Positions 36,103 to 45,221 of a stretch of DNA of 64,000 nt are shown here, in pieces; positions within the stretch are counted from its first letter, which is position 1, and every line of letters begins with the position of its first letter. This stretch comes from Thermodesulfomicrobium sp. WS (GTDB taxonomy: Bacteria > Desulfobacterota > Desulfovibrionia > Desulfovibrionales > Desulfomicrobiaceae), in assembly GCF_027925145.1 (NCBI RefSeq), contig NZ_AP027130.1, positions 1,302,001 through 1,366,000 of the forward strand, given 5' to 3'. The notes beneath the pieces were generated by a model, which saw only the letters and a list, made by a program, of their open reading frames with translations, was not told where the DNA came from and searched no databases. Made by a program: the position numbers and the translations under genes.

Positions 36103-38923
36103 ATCGTTAGTTCTCCAAAATATCAATTCCCTTGCCGGTACGTGGGTCGTGGACTGGAGGCGTCCTGAAGTGGCGGGCGAGGGAGTGCTGCTCATTTCCG
36201 GCCCCACAGGTGCAGGCAAGACCACCGTGCTCGATGCCCTGACCCTGGCCCTCTATGGCCGCACCCCGCGCATGGGTCGGGTGACGGAGGCGAACAACGA
36301 GGTCATGACCCGGGGCGAGGCCGAGATGCGCGCGGAGCTTGCCTTCGCCACCGCCAAGGGACGCTATCAGGCGAGTTTTACCCAGCGCCGGGCGCGGGGA
36401 AAAGCCCAGGGTCGCCTGCAGGCGCCGCGCCACGAGTTGGTGGACCTGGACTCTGGCGCGGTCTTGGCCGAAGGGCTGCGGGAAACCGAGCGGGCGGTGA
36501 CTGAGGTCCTGGGTCTGGGCTTTGAGCAATTCACCCGGGCCGTGCTCCTTGCCCAGAATGGCTTTGCCGCCTTTTTGCTCGCCGCGGCCGATGAGCGGGC
36601 GCCGCTTCTGGAGCGCATCACCGGCACCGAGATCTACTCCCAGCTGTCCATCGCCGCTCATGAGCGGGCCAAGGAAGAACGCGCCCGGCTGGACGCCTTG
36701 ACGGAGCGCTTGGCCGCCTTGGAGCTCCTGCCTGCTCAGGAGTTGTCAGAGGCGACCCAGCGCCTTGCCGCATTGGAGCGTCAGGCGCAGGCCACCGCGG
36801 AACATCTTGAAGCGCTGCGCGCCCTGCAGGCCCGTTGGCGCGACTTCCAGGCATTGCAGGAGGAAGCCGCCTCCCTCAAGGAGGCAGAAGCCCAGGTACT
36901 GCAGCAATTGCGGGCCCTGGAAGACGACCGGCGGACTGCGGCCGTGGCCCGGCGGGCCGAAGAGGCGGCGCGGGATGTGGCGGAGGTGGAGCGTTTGGAA
37001 AAGGAGACGCGCGAGGCCGAAGCCGCCTGCCAGCGTTTGGCCCAGGAAGTGCAGACGCTGGTCGTCGAGTCCCGCACCCTGGGGGCTTCTGTGGAGGCGG
37101 CCTGCACCGAAGCGGCCACAGCGCGCAGCGCTTGGGAGACCATGCGTCCGCGCCTGGCCGAGGCCCGGCGTTGGGACGCTGAAATCGCTGCGGCGCTGGC
37201 AACCCAACGCCAGGCGCAGAATCTCGTGAACCGGGAAAAGGCCCGCGTGGATGCCGAAACCCAGCGCGTGGCACGGTGCCAGCGGGAGCAGGCGGCCTTG
37301 GAAGCGCGGCTTCAGACCTTGGGCGTTCTTCGCAAGAACGAGACGGACGTGGATCTGGGCGCTGTGGTGCAGGCCGCGCTGACAGCGGGGGCAGCCGAGG
37401 AAGAGGCAGTGGCGCGGGAGCTTGCCGCTGCCCAGGAAGAACTGCAGCGAAGTCAGGAGGAGTTGGCCTTGGTCAAGGAAATGGAATCCTTGGAGGCCAA
37501 GCGGCGGCAACTGCGTCCTGGTTCTCCCTGTCCGCTGTGCGGAAGCCTCGATCACCCCTTTGCCCATGGGACGCCGCTTGTGCAGCCCGTCGCCGAGGCC
37601 GTGGTCCGGCATAAGGAGCATTGCCGCCAGTGCGCCCACAAGCTGGAGGCGCTGCGCGCCAGGCGCCAGGCCTTGGGAGAGACTTGGGCGGCCATGGCCC
37701 ACCATGCCGCCGCGCTCCAAGCCGCGGTGCAGGCCGAAGCGGCCGCGCGCCGCGCCCTTGCCGAGGCGCAGGCCGCCCTTGCCCAGGCCACGCAAGCGAT
37801 GGAGCGCTGCCGAGAGCAGCGGCGTATTGTCTTGCCGGATTCGGATGTGGAGGCAGTGGAAACCCGGTTGCGTACGCAGGCAGAGCAGGCCGCTGCCCGG
37901 CAAGAGGCATTGCAGCGGCAATACGCGGCGTACACTGCGCGTCTGGCCGCGGCTCAAGCCCGCAAGGAAGAATGGGAGCGCCGCGCCCAAGAGCTTTCCC
38001 GGGCGGTGGCGTCGTCTTCGCATCGCCTCAATGCGCGCTTGCAGGAGCTGGGGTTTGCAAGCCTTGGGGTGTGGCGCTCTTCCCGGCGGGACGCCGCCTG
38101 GGTGGCCCAGGTGGAGGCCGCGGCCAAAGATGCCGAGGCGCGGCTTGCTGCTCTCCAGCTTGGCCAGCAGCGACTAGCCCTGCGGCAGCAGGAGGCGCGG
38201 GCACGCCTGCAGGATGCGCCGCCGCGCGCCGAGGTGGATGCTGCTGTGGCGGCCACCGAAGCAAAGTTCCAAGAAATTCAGGAAGAACGTGGGGCGGTGG
38301 CGGCCCGCGTGGCCGAGGCCCGGCGCCGTGAAGAACAGGCACGCCAACTGCGTGCGGCCCAGGCGGCGCAGGCGGCTACTGCTGCCACGTGGGAGCGTTT
38401 GCGCGAGCTCATGGGGTCGGCGGATGGGAAAAAGCTGCGTAACTTTGCCCAGGGGCTTACCCTGGACCTGCTCCTCTCCGTGGCCAATGCCCGTTTGGCG
38501 GCCATGAGCGACCGCTACCAGTTGGTGCGCGACGGCCTTGGATTGGACATCGCGGTCATCGATGGGTATCGCGCCGGAGAGCGCCGCTCGGTGCGCAACC
38601 TCTCCGGCGGAGAGACCTTCGTGGTGAGTCTGGCTTTGGCCCTCGCCTTGTCCTCGCTGGTGAGTGGCGGCGGAGAATTGGGATGCCTCTTTGTGGACGA
38701 GGGCTTTGGCACCTTGGACGAGGAGAGCCTGGAATTGGTCCTGGACAGCCTCTTTGCATTGGGCGAGGAAAATCGCCTGGTGGGAATCATCTCGCACGTA
38801 CCTGCCTTGCGCGAGCGGCTCGTGTGCCAGATCGCCGTGCGTCCGGTGATCCCTGGCCGCAGCAGCCTTTGGGTGCACACGCCCCAGGGCTGGGAGTCAT
38901 TGGCTGCCGGAAACGGGGGGTAA
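36092..38923 (+). CDS. sbcC: Exonuclease subunit SbcC (Rad50-like ATPase)
   Basis: The 943-residue SMC-like ATPase starts MRLESLVLQNINSLAG, has Walker A GPTGAGKTT near residue 38, two very long Ala/Glu/Gln-rich coiled coils, the zinc hook GSPCPLCGS near residue 477, the signature NLSGGETFVVSLALALALSS and Walker B LGCLFVDEGFGTLDE. Length is normal for SbcC. ATG at 36092 lies inside the end of sbcD; the coupled order sbcD-sbcC is standard. Confidence 0.95.
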   Translation: MRLESLVLQNINSLAGTWVVDWRRPEVAGEGVLLISGPTGAGKTTVLDALTLALYGRTPRMGRVTEANNEVMTRGEAEMRAELAFATAKGRYQASFTQRRARGKAQGRLQAPRHELVDLDSGAVLAEGLRETERAVTEVLGLGFEQFTRAVLLAQNGFAAFLLAAADERAPLLERITGTEIYSQLSIAAHERAKEERARLDALTERLAALELLPAQELSEATQRLAALERQAQATAEHLEALRALQARWRDFQALQEEAASLKEAEAQVLQQLRALEDDRRTAAVARRAEEAARDVAEVERLEKETREAEAACQRLAQEVQTLVVESRTLGASVEAACTEAATARSAWETMRPRLAEARRWDAEIAAALATQRQAQNLVNREKARVDAETQRVARCQREQAALEARLQTLGVLRKNETDVDLGAVVQAALTAGAAEEEAVARELAAAQEELQRSQEELALVKEMESLEAKRRQLRPGSPCPLCGSLDHPFAHGTPLVQPVAEAVVRHKEHCRQCAHKLEALRARRQALGETWAAMAHHAAALQAAVQAEAAARRALAEAQAALAQATQAMERCREQRRIVLPDSDVEAVETRLRTQAEQAAARQEALQRQYAAYTARLAAAQARKEEWERRAQELSRAVASSSHRLNARLQELGFASLGVWRSSRRDAAWVAQVEAAAKDAEARLAALQLGQQRLALRQQEARARLQDAPPRAEVDAAVAATEAKFQEIQEERGAVAARVAEARRREEQARQLRAAQAAQAATAATWERLRELMGSADGKKLRNFAQGLTLDLLLSVANARLAAMSDRYQLVRDGLGLDIAVIDGYRAGERRSVRNLSGGETFVVSLALALALSSLVSGGGELGCLFVDEGFGTLDEESLELVLDSLFALGEENRLVGIISHVPALRERLVCQIAVRPVIPGRSSLWVHTPQGWESLAAGNGG

Positions 38924-38925
38924 CG

Positions 38926-39231
38926 ATGCGACTGGGCAAAACGAGCCTGGTGTTGGGTGTGGGCATCCTATGGTGTGGAAGCACGCTTTGGGGCGCATCT
39001 GCGTCCATGGATATGGAAGCGCGGGTGCGCTCGCAATGTTTCCATTGCCATGGGGGCGAGAAGCTCTGCCAGGCCACGGACGATCCAAATTGGTGGCAAC
39101 GCGCCGTAGATCGTATGGTGCAGTACCAAGACGGCCTGCTGCAGCCAGAAGAAGTCCCGTCCATGGCTGCGTGGCTGGCCGATGCATCGAACCGCAAGCA
39201 TTGGTGCGCAAAAAATACTCAAGGAGAATGA
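38926..39231 (+). CDS. Small periplasmic monoheme c-type cytochrome-like protein
   Basis: The 101-residue product has a signal peptide (MRLGKTSLVLGVGILWCG, cleavage near residue 27) and one heme-attachment motif CFHCH with a following HGGEKLC. The mature chain of about 75 residues is Trp- and Met-rich (WWQRAVDRMVQYQDG) and has another Cys near the end. One of the Met residues could be the second heme ligand. It follows sbcC by only 2 bases and precedes the DUF4079-like membrane protein by 3, so the latter is the likely redox partner. The family is not assigned. Confidence 0.78.
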   Translation: MRLGKTSLVLGVGILWCGSTLWGASASMDMEARVRSQCFHCHGGEKLCQATDDPNWWQRAVDRMVQYQDGLLQPEEVPSMAAWLADASNRKHWCAKNTQGE

Positions 39232-39234
39232 TCC

Positions 39235-39672
39235 ATGCCAAAAGTGGTGTTTTGGGTCCATCCAATACTGCAGTTGCTCGCAACGGCCATGGCGGCCTAT
39301 GCCCTGTATTTGGCCTGGCCTCGGGTACTGCGCAACCATTTTGGAAAGCGTACTTCTTTTGCCTGGACGGAGCATGTCAAGTGGGGCAAATACGCCCATA
39401 TCTTATGGATGCTCGGCTTGGTGGGCGGGACGGCATTGGTGGCCCGCCATTGGGGAGGAAGCGGCGCCACCGGAGACCACTACTGGATTGCCCAGCTCAT
39501 CATGCCGTGTATTGCTGGCGGATACATCACAGGCACTATCATGGATCGTGACAAAAAGCCGCGGAAGTATATGCCGCTTGTGCATGCTGTATTCAATATT
39601 CTTGCACTCATTATAGCCATTGTGCAGATTTTTACCGGTATTGGAGTGATACGGGAATTTTTGCTTCCGTGA
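39235..39672 (+). CDS. DUF4079-like membrane protein, possible b-type cytochrome
   Basis: The 145-residue protein has four predicted membrane helices (about 8-28, 52-70, 83-103, 115-138). His residues lie in or near several of them (VHPILQLL, YAHILWML, HYWIAQL, PLVHAVF), a spacing suited to heme b ligands. It resembles DUF4079 proteins. AAGGAG precedes the ATG. Together with the c-type protein upstream it could form a small electron-transfer unit between the quinone pool and the periplasm, but this is inferred. Confidence 0.72.
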   Translation: MPKVVFWVHPILQLLATAMAAYALYLAWPRVLRNHFGKRTSFAWTEHVKWGKYAHILWMLGLVGGTALVARHWGGSGATGDHYWIAQLIMPCIAGGYITGTIMDRDKKPRKYMPLVHAVFNILALIIAIVQIFTGIGVIREFLLP

Positions 39673-39711
39673 CTCTTCTGATATTTCCTGGAGTATTTTG
39701 GAGAGGCATGA

Positions 39712-39744
39712 CAAAAGCCGCCTTCGTGGGCGGCTTTTGCGGTC
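39712..39744. terminator. Bidirectional intrinsic terminator
   Basis: CAAAAGCCGCC (39712-39722) pairs with GGCGGCTTTTG (39729-39739). The stem has T-runs in both directions, and on the plus strand is followed by CGGTCTTTT. It separates the DUF4079-like gene from the convergent acyl-CoA synthetase gene. Confidence 0.9.
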
Positions 39745-39765
39745 TTTTCTCATCATCGTTTTGGG

Positions 39766-41655
39766 TTATTGCAAGATGCGGTCGATGAGCTCGCGGTACT
39801 TGCGTTCGATGATGTGGCGCTTTTTCTTGAGGGTATTGGTGAGTTCTTCGCCGATGGTGAATTCCCGGTCCAGCAAGTGGATGCTCTGGATCTTCTCGTA
39901 GGGCTTGAAGCCGTTTTTGGGCGTGAGCCGGGCATTGAGCTCCGCACGGATACGCTCAAGAACACGGCGGTCCAGGAGATGCTCGGCCCCTTCCTGAAGC
40001 TCTTCTTTGGCGTGCTGGAAGCGTTCGCGTACGAATTCTTGAAGTTTTTCCCAGTCTGGGACGATGAGGGCCCCAAGTCCTTTTTTGTCTTGGCCCACGA
40101 GCACGGCGTCCTGTACAAAAGGAAAGACCGAAATGGCGGCTTCGATGTTGGTGGGGTCCACGTTCTCCCCGCTGGCGAGCACGATGATCTCTTTGGCCCT
40201 GCCGGTGAGGACGAGCTCGCCGGTGAGCGTCATGCGGCCGAGATCCCCGGTGCGGAAGAATCCGTCCGCAGTGAAGGCCGCCGCTGTGGCGTCGTCGTTT
40301 TTGTAATAGCCGTGAAAGACTTGTGGCCCGCGGAGCTGGACTTCCCCTTCCTGACCTCGGGGCACTTCCTGGTCGTGCTCGTCGGCCACGCGCAGCTGGG
40401 TCTCTGGAAAGGGCGGGCCAAGGGTTCGGAATACCGGGCAGTTGAAGCCCCGGCCGGCGATTCCCGGGGAGCACTCGGTCATGCCGTAGGCATTGATGAT
40501 GCGAATGCCGATGGCGTCCAGCCATTCCTCCAAATAGGCGGGAAGACTGCCGCCGCCGCTGATGGCGGCCTTGAGCCGCCCCCCGAAGCGCTGGCGTAGG
40601 GCGTGGAATTTTTGGTGCGCCAGCGCCGCCACCGGGAAGAGCGCAAGGGCTTGGGCTGCGGCCAGTGTTTTCTGGAGTGCGCGGCGGGGCCACGGCACCG
40701 GGGCGAAGACCGGCAGCTCGCCGCGCACCGTGCGCACCGCCCGGCGCCACGTGGTGCTCGCGGCGACGAGTGCGGTAAAGATGCGCGCCTTGGTCGGGCT
40801 TTCCTTGGCGATGGCGGCATTGACCTTCTTGTAGAGTGACTCCCAAATGCGGGGCACGGTGGCCACCAACGTGGGGCGATAGGTGATCAGGTCTGCGGCG
40901 AAGGTGCGGATGGAGGAGTAGACGAGACACGAGCCGCGCGACAGGGCGATGTACTCGGCGGTGCGCTCGAACACATGCCAGGTGGGCAGGATGGAGACCC
41001 AGACGTCGCTCGCCTCAAGGCGAATGAGATCGGGCAGATTGCGAACGTTGTGGAGCACGTTGCCGTGGGTGAGGGGGACTCCTTTGGGCACGCCGGTGGT
41101 TCCTGAAGTGTAGATGATGGTGAATACTTGGTCGGCGTGGCGCGAGGCGATGCGGTCGTGGAACCATGCCTGATCGCTGGGAGTGATCTGCCGGTCTCCG
41201 AGGATGTGCGTGTAGGAGAGCACGGGTGCTCGTCGGTGGGAGGCATTCCCGGTCATGACGAAAATTTTCTTGAGACGCAGCTTCTGGAAAAGGGATTCGT
41301 AGTGTTCTGCCAGGGCGTCGGTTTCCACGATGGCGAAGCGCGCTTCGCTGTGCGAGATGATATATTCGACCTCGGGTTCTGGGGTGTCGGTCCCGCGAGG
41401 GATGCTGATGGCGCCAAGCACTTGCAGGGCGAGATCCGTGACGATCCAAGCATAGCGGTTGTCGGAGAGGAAAAAGACTTTTTCTCCCACATGGATGCCG
41501 TGCTCATGGAAGGCTTTGGCCAAAATGAGCACATCTTCCGCGAGCTTTTCGTAGCGGACGCGGATTTCTTGGCCGTCTGCGCGGTAGATGCAGGCAGTCC
41601 GGCCAGCGTGACGGGTGCAGGCGTCGAGCAGCAGGGTCTGGGGCAGTGATGCCAT
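39766..41655 (-). CDS. Long-chain fatty acid-CoA ligase
   Basis: The 629-residue AMP-forming enzyme has the long-chain ACS layout: IIYTSGTTGVPKGVPLTHGN near residue 185, NAYGMTECSPGIAGRGFN near 400, FFRTGDLGRMTLTGELVLTG near 460 and a C-terminal lysine region. It belongs to the membrane-associated FadD/FAA group. ATG at 41655 is preferred to the in-frame TTG at 41667 because GAGG precedes it. On the minus strand a weak promoter (TTGTCA, 17 bases, TAACAG) lies just upstream. The gene is divergent from tRNA-Leu. Confidence 0.92.
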   Translation of the reverse strand: MASLPQTLLLDACTRHAGRTACIYRADGQEIRVRYEKLAEDVLILAKAFHEHGIHVGEKVFFLSDNRYAWIVTDLALQVLGAISIPRGTDTPEPEVEYIISHSEARFAIVETDALAEHYESLFQKLRLKKIFVMTGNASHRRAPVLSYTHILGDRQITPSDQAWFHDRIASRHADQVFTIIYTSGTTGVPKGVPLTHGNVLHNVRNLPDLIRLEASDVWVSILPTWHVFERTAEYIALSRGSCLVYSSIRTFAADLITYRPTLVATVPRIWESLYKKVNAAIAKESPTKARIFTALVAASTTWRRAVRTVRGELPVFAPVPWPRRALQKTLAAAQALALFPVAALAHQKFHALRQRFGGRLKAAISGGGSLPAYLEEWLDAIGIRIINAYGMTECSPGIAGRGFNCPVFRTLGPPFPETQLRVADEHDQEVPRGQEGEVQLRGPQVFHGYYKNDDATAAAFTADGFFRTGDLGRMTLTGELVLTGRAKEIIVLASGENVDPTNIEAAISVFPFVQDAVLVGQDKKGLGALIVPDWEKLQEFVRERFQHAKEELQEGAEHLLDRRVLERIRAELNARLTPKNGFKPYEKIQSIHLLDREFTIGEELTNTLKKKRHIIERKYRELIDRILQ

Positions 41656-41754
41656 AGAATGCCTCAATGAAAAAAGTGAAAAACCCTGTTATCCTATGGC
41701 GGGATTCTTGACAATGGCGGGGGATCAAGGGGCTCTCGGCAAATTTCGGGCCAT

Positions 41755-41783
41755 TTGACACCCGCCGGTGCCGTCACTAAAAG
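41755..41783 (+). promoter_or_regulatory. Promoter of tRNA-Leu
   Basis: TTGACA (41755-41760) and TAAAAG (41778-41783) are separated by 17 bases and end 18 bases before the tRNA. The -35 is perfect and the -10 matches 4 of 6. Confidence 0.6.
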
Positions 41784-41801
41784 CGAGCCTTTGCCAGAAA
41801 G

Positions 41802-41884
41802 GCGAGAGTGGCGAAACTGGTAGACGCACTAGACTTAGGATCTAGCGGGCAACCGTGGGGGTTCGAGTCCCCCCTCTCGCACCA
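41802..41884 (+). tRNA. tRNA-Leu (anticodon UAG)
   Basis: The sequence starts GCGAGAG and ends CTCTCGC-A-CCA, forming the acceptor stem with encoded CCA. The anticodon stem CTAGA/TCTAG encloses CTTAGGA with anticodon TAG, and the variable region is long, as in leucine tRNAs. The T loop reads GGTTCGAGTCC. It lies 30 bases before tig. Confidence 0.96.
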
Positions 41885-41913
41885 CGGCCAAATCTCAAGG
41901 AGGATCAGGATTC

Positions 41914-43215
41914 ATGGAATACACGCTGGAAGAGCTCTCCCCGATCAAACGTAAAGTCCATGTGAAGGTGGATGCCGAAGAAGTCGATGCCGCTATTTCC
42001 GCCACAGTTGCTTTGTATCGTGGCGGAATAGATATCAAGGGTTTCCGCAAGGGTAAGGTCCCGTCCTCCATTGTGGAGGCCAAATACAAGAAGCAAATTT
42101 ACGGGGAAGCCACCACGGACCTGATCAACTACCATATCAATGAGATCATGAATGAGCTCAACTTGGCGCCGCTGTCGCGTATCGACGTGGACGCCAAAGA
42201 GATGGAGCGCGGCACCCCTTTTGCTTATTCGTTCACCTTTGAAGTGGCTCCTCCCATTGAGCTTCCGGAGTACAAGGGTCTGGAGGTGGAAGAGGAAGAG
42301 GTGGTGGCCGATGAGACGGCCATCCATCAGGTCATTGATCGCCTGCGGGACCGCATGGGCCAGATGGTGATCGTCAAGGAAGATCGGCAGCCCACGGATG
42401 GCGAGGTGGTGGTCATTGACTTCCAGGCCTTCCAGGACGGCGAAAAGCTGGAAGGCGTTGGCGCCAGCAAGTTCGAAATGCCGTTGGGCACGGGCGGGGC
42501 GCTGCCGCAGTTTGAAGAACTGGTGCGCTCGCTCACCCCTGGGTCGAGTACCGAGGGCGAAGTGACCTTCCCGGAAGACTTTTTGAATGAAGACCTGGCG
42601 GGCAAGACCGTGACCATGCGGGTGGAGCTCCACGCCATCAAGCGCAAGGAGTTGCCGCCACTTGACGACGATTTTGCTGCGCAGTTGGGCTATGAGTCGG
42701 TGGACGATCTGCGCTCGAGCATCGAGAAGGCCTACTTGGAGACCCGCAAGGACTTGGTGCGTGGCGACGCCCAGAAGCGGCTGCTTGATCGCATCAAATC
42801 CCAGGTGGATTTCCAGCTGCCCGAGAGCCTGGTAGAAGAGGACCTCGATTCGCGTCTGGCGGACTTGCGCCGCAAGCTGGAGGCGCAGGGCAAATCTTTT
42901 GCCTCCTTGGGCAAGACCCCGGAAGAGCTGCGGGCAGAACTGCGCCCAGCAGCCGAAGACGCGGTGAAGTCGTCTCTGGTGCTTCTCGCCATCGCCCAGG
43001 CCGAGGCATTGACGGTGGAACCTGCAGAAGTGGACGTGGTGCTCCAGAAGATGGCCATCGCCACGGGTCAGGATTTCCATGCCCTCAAAGATTACTACGA
43101 GCAGCACAACCTGATGATCCCGCTCAAGGATCGCGTGCTCGCGGACAAGGCCATGGATTTGGTGTATCAGCACGCGGTCATCACCAAGGTGCCGCCCAAG
43201 AATGCGGCAGAATAA
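41914..43215 (+). CDS. tig: Trigger factor
   Basis: Trigger factor binds ribosomes and nascent chains and has prolyl isomerase activity. The 433 residues show the ribosome-docking loop GFRKGKVP near 44-51, a central FKBP-like domain (about 150-240) and a helical C-terminal domain. It is followed by clpP and clpX, the common order tig-clpP-clpX-lon. AAGGAGG stands upstream of the ATG. A strong terminator separates it from clpP. Confidence 0.96.
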   Translation: MEYTLEELSPIKRKVHVKVDAEEVDAAISATVALYRGGIDIKGFRKGKVPSSIVEAKYKKQIYGEATTDLINYHINEIMNELNLAPLSRIDVDAKEMERGTPFAYSFTFEVAPPIELPEYKGLEVEEEEVVADETAIHQVIDRLRDRMGQMVIVKEDRQPTDGEVVVIDFQAFQDGEKLEGVGASKFEMPLGTGGALPQFEELVRSLTPGSSTEGEVTFPEDFLNEDLAGKTVTMRVELHAIKRKELPPLDDDFAAQLGYESVDDLRSSIEKAYLETRKDLVRGDAQKRLLDRIKSQVDFQLPESLVEEDLDSRLADLRRKLEAQGKSFASLGKTPEELRAELRPAAEDAVKSSLVLLAIAQAEALTVEPAEVDVVLQKMAIATGQDFHALKDYYEQHNLMIPLKDRVLADKAMDLVYQHAVITKVPPKNAAE

Positions 43216-43238
43216 TCGCGGACCAAGGGTCATCCTGG

Positions 43239-43275
43239 GGCTGGAGGCGCCGGGCTGGCCCTTCAGCCTTTTTTT
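43239..43275 (+). terminator. Intrinsic terminator after tig
   Basis: GGCTGGAGG (43239-43247) and CCTTCAGCC (43260-43268) form nine pairs including one G-T, followed by seven T. Transcription of tig and the clpP cluster is therefore at least partly separate. Confidence 0.88.
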
Positions 43276-43285
43276 ATGCCCGCTA

Positions 43286-43313
43286 TTGACACCCCTTTGG
43301 GCTTGGCTATCTT
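43286..43313 (+). promoter_or_regulatory. Promoter of clpP
   Basis: TTGACA (43286-43291) and TATCTT (43308-43313) are separated by 16 bases, 36 bases before the clpP start. It looks like sigma70; no sigma32 consensus is seen. Confidence 0.6.
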
Positions 43314-43348
43314 TCTCATAAGCGTCTTCAGCACGGCAAGGAGTACCT

Positions 43349-43951
43349 ATGGTCCATAGCTCCGTTTTTGTTATTGAAAATACGAGCCGCGGCGAACGGA
43401 TGTACGATATCTATTCGCGCCTGCTCAAAGATCGCATCATCCTTTTGGGAACCCCCATTGATGATCATGTGGCCAATCTTGTGTGCGCCCAACTGCTCTT
43501 TTTGGAGTCGGAGCAGCCAGATAAGCAGATCAATCTCTACATCAATTCTCCTGGTGGATCGGTGACCGCAGGCCTCGCCATCTATGACACCATGCAGTAT
43601 ATCTCTGCGCCCGTGGCCACGCTCTGCATCGGCCAGGCGGCAAGCATGGCGGCGGTGCTGCTTGCCGCAGGTGCCCCGGGGATGCGCTATTGCTTGCCCA
43701 ATGCTCGGGTGCTCATCCACCAGCCCATGGGCGGGTTTCAAGGCCAGGCAACGGATATTGATATCCAGGCCCGGGAGATCATCCGGCTCCGCGCCCGCTT
43801 GAACGCCATTTTGGCCCAGCATACGGGGCAAAATGTGGAGCGGGTGGAGCAGGATACCGAGCGCGATTATTTCATGACCGCAGAAGAGGCCAAAGCTTAC
43901 GGGGTAGTGGATCAGGTGCTCACCTCACGCAAGCAGACGCCCAAAGAGTGA
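43349..43951 (+). CDS. clpP: ATP-dependent Clp protease proteolytic subunit
   Basis: ClpP is the serine protease core used by ClpX. The 200 residues include the oxyanion strand [14 protein letters not shown], catalytic Ser in [14 protein letters not shown] near 100, His in IHQPMGG near 125, and the Asp in the DTERDYFM region. AAGGAG precedes the ATG. The clpX gene begins 13 bases after its stop. Confidence 0.97.
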   Translation: MVHSSVFVIENTSRGERMYDIYSRLLKDRIILLGTPIDDHVANLVCAQLLFLESEQPDKQINLYINSPGGSVTAGLAIYDTMQYISAPVATLCIGQAASMAAVLLAAGAPGMRYCLPNARVLIHQPMGGFQGQATDIDIQAREIIRLRARLNAILAQHTGQNVERVEQDTERDYFMTAEEAKAYGVVDQVLTSRKQTPKE

Positions 43952-43964
43952 GGAGAAAGGATTC

Positions 43965-45206
43965 GTGACGACGAAGAAGATTCGTACCTTTAGTTGTACG
44001 TTCTGTGGAAAGACACAAGACGAAGTGGAACGTCTGATCGCAGGACCCAATGTCTTTATTTGCAACGAGTGCATTCGGGCATGTGATGACCTTTTGCGCA
44101 AGGAAGTACAGCAAGATCGGATGAAAAATGAGGATATTCCCATTCCTCAGGACATCAAAAAAGCATTGGATGAATATATCATTGGACAGGATGAATCAAA
44201 AAAGATTCTTTCTGTTGCTGTTTACAACCATTATAAGCGTATTCGATATCGTTCATCCAAGAACGACGTGGAGCTTGATAAGAGCAATATTTTGCTCATT
44301 GGCCCCACAGGCTCAGGCAAGACGCTCATGGCTCGGACGTTGGCGCGCATCCTCAAGGTGCCCTTTGCCATTGCGGATGCAACCACGTTGACGGAAGCGG
44401 GTTACGTGGGCGAAGATGTGGAAAATATCTTGGTGCAATTACTGCATAACGCCGACTATGACCTGGAAGCCGCGTCCAAAGGGATCATTTATATCGACGA
44501 GATCGACAAGATCAGCCGGAAGTCCGATGGCCCTTCCATTACGCGTGACGTCTCCGGTGAGGGCGTCCAGCAGGCACTGCTCAAGATCATCGAAGGCACG
44601 GTTGCCAGCATCCCGCCCAAAGGCGGCCGCAAACACCCGCAGCAAGAATATATCCGCATGGACACCTCCAATATTCTTTTCATCGTTGGCGGTGCCTTTA
44701 TTGGTCTTGAAGATGTGGTGCGCCGGCGTGTGCAAGGCTCGGGCATGGGATTTGGTGTGAACTTGGGAAGCAAGAAAGAGGAGTCCCTTGCTGAGATTTT
44801 GCGGCAGGTGCACCCATCGGATCTGATCCATTTTGGGCTCATCCCAGAATTCGTTGGACGTATTTCGGTTTTTACGACGCTTTCGGAGCTTGGAGAGGAA
44901 GATCTCATCCGAGTTTTGCAGGAGCCTAAAAACGCTATCGTCAAACAGTACAAAAAGATGTTTGAAATGGAAGGCGTTGCTTTGGAATTTACCGACAACG
45001 CATTACGGGCGGTTGCCGCTAAGGCAATCAAGCTCCAGACTGGAGCGCGTGGGCTGCGCTCGATTTTGGAGTCCATCATGCTGGATATCATGTATCGTTT
45101 GCCTTCCATCCGTGATCAGATAGCGAAGTGCATCATCAACCGTGCTGTCATCGAGGACGGTGCGGAGCCCATTTTCGTATCTCGAGAACATGCCCGTTCG
45201 GCATAA
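43965..45206 (+). CDS. clpX: ATP-dependent Clp protease ATPase subunit ClpX
   Basis: ClpX unfolds substrates and feeds them to ClpP. The 413 residues begin with a zinc-binding domain (Cys11, Cys14, Cys33, Cys36), then Walker A GPTGSGKT near 110, the pore loop [18 protein letters not shown] and the AAA+ C-domain. The start is GTG at 43965, after AGGAGAAAGG. Base use in the first part is visibly more AT-rich than its neighbours, but the gene is intact. Confidence 0.97.
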   Translation: MTTKKIRTFSCTFCGKTQDEVERLIAGPNVFICNECIRACDDLLRKEVQQDRMKNEDIPIPQDIKKALDEYIIGQDESKKILSVAVYNHYKRIRYRSSKNDVELDKSNILLIGPTGSGKTLMARTLARILKVPFAIADATTLTEAGYVGEDVENILVQLLHNADYDLEAASKGIIYIDEIDKISRKSDGPSITRDVSGEGVQQALLKIIEGTVASIPPKGGRKHPQQEYIRMDTSNILFIVGGAFIGLEDVVRRRVQGSGMGFGVNLGSKKEESLAEILRQVHPSDLIHFGLIPEFVGRISVFTTLSELGEEDLIRVLQEPKNAIVKQYKKMFEMEGVALEFTDNALRAVAAKAIKLQTGARGLRSILESIMLDIMYRLPSIRDQIAKCIINRAVIEDGAEPIFVSREHARSA

Positions 45207-45221
45207 TGCCGAGGAGGATTC

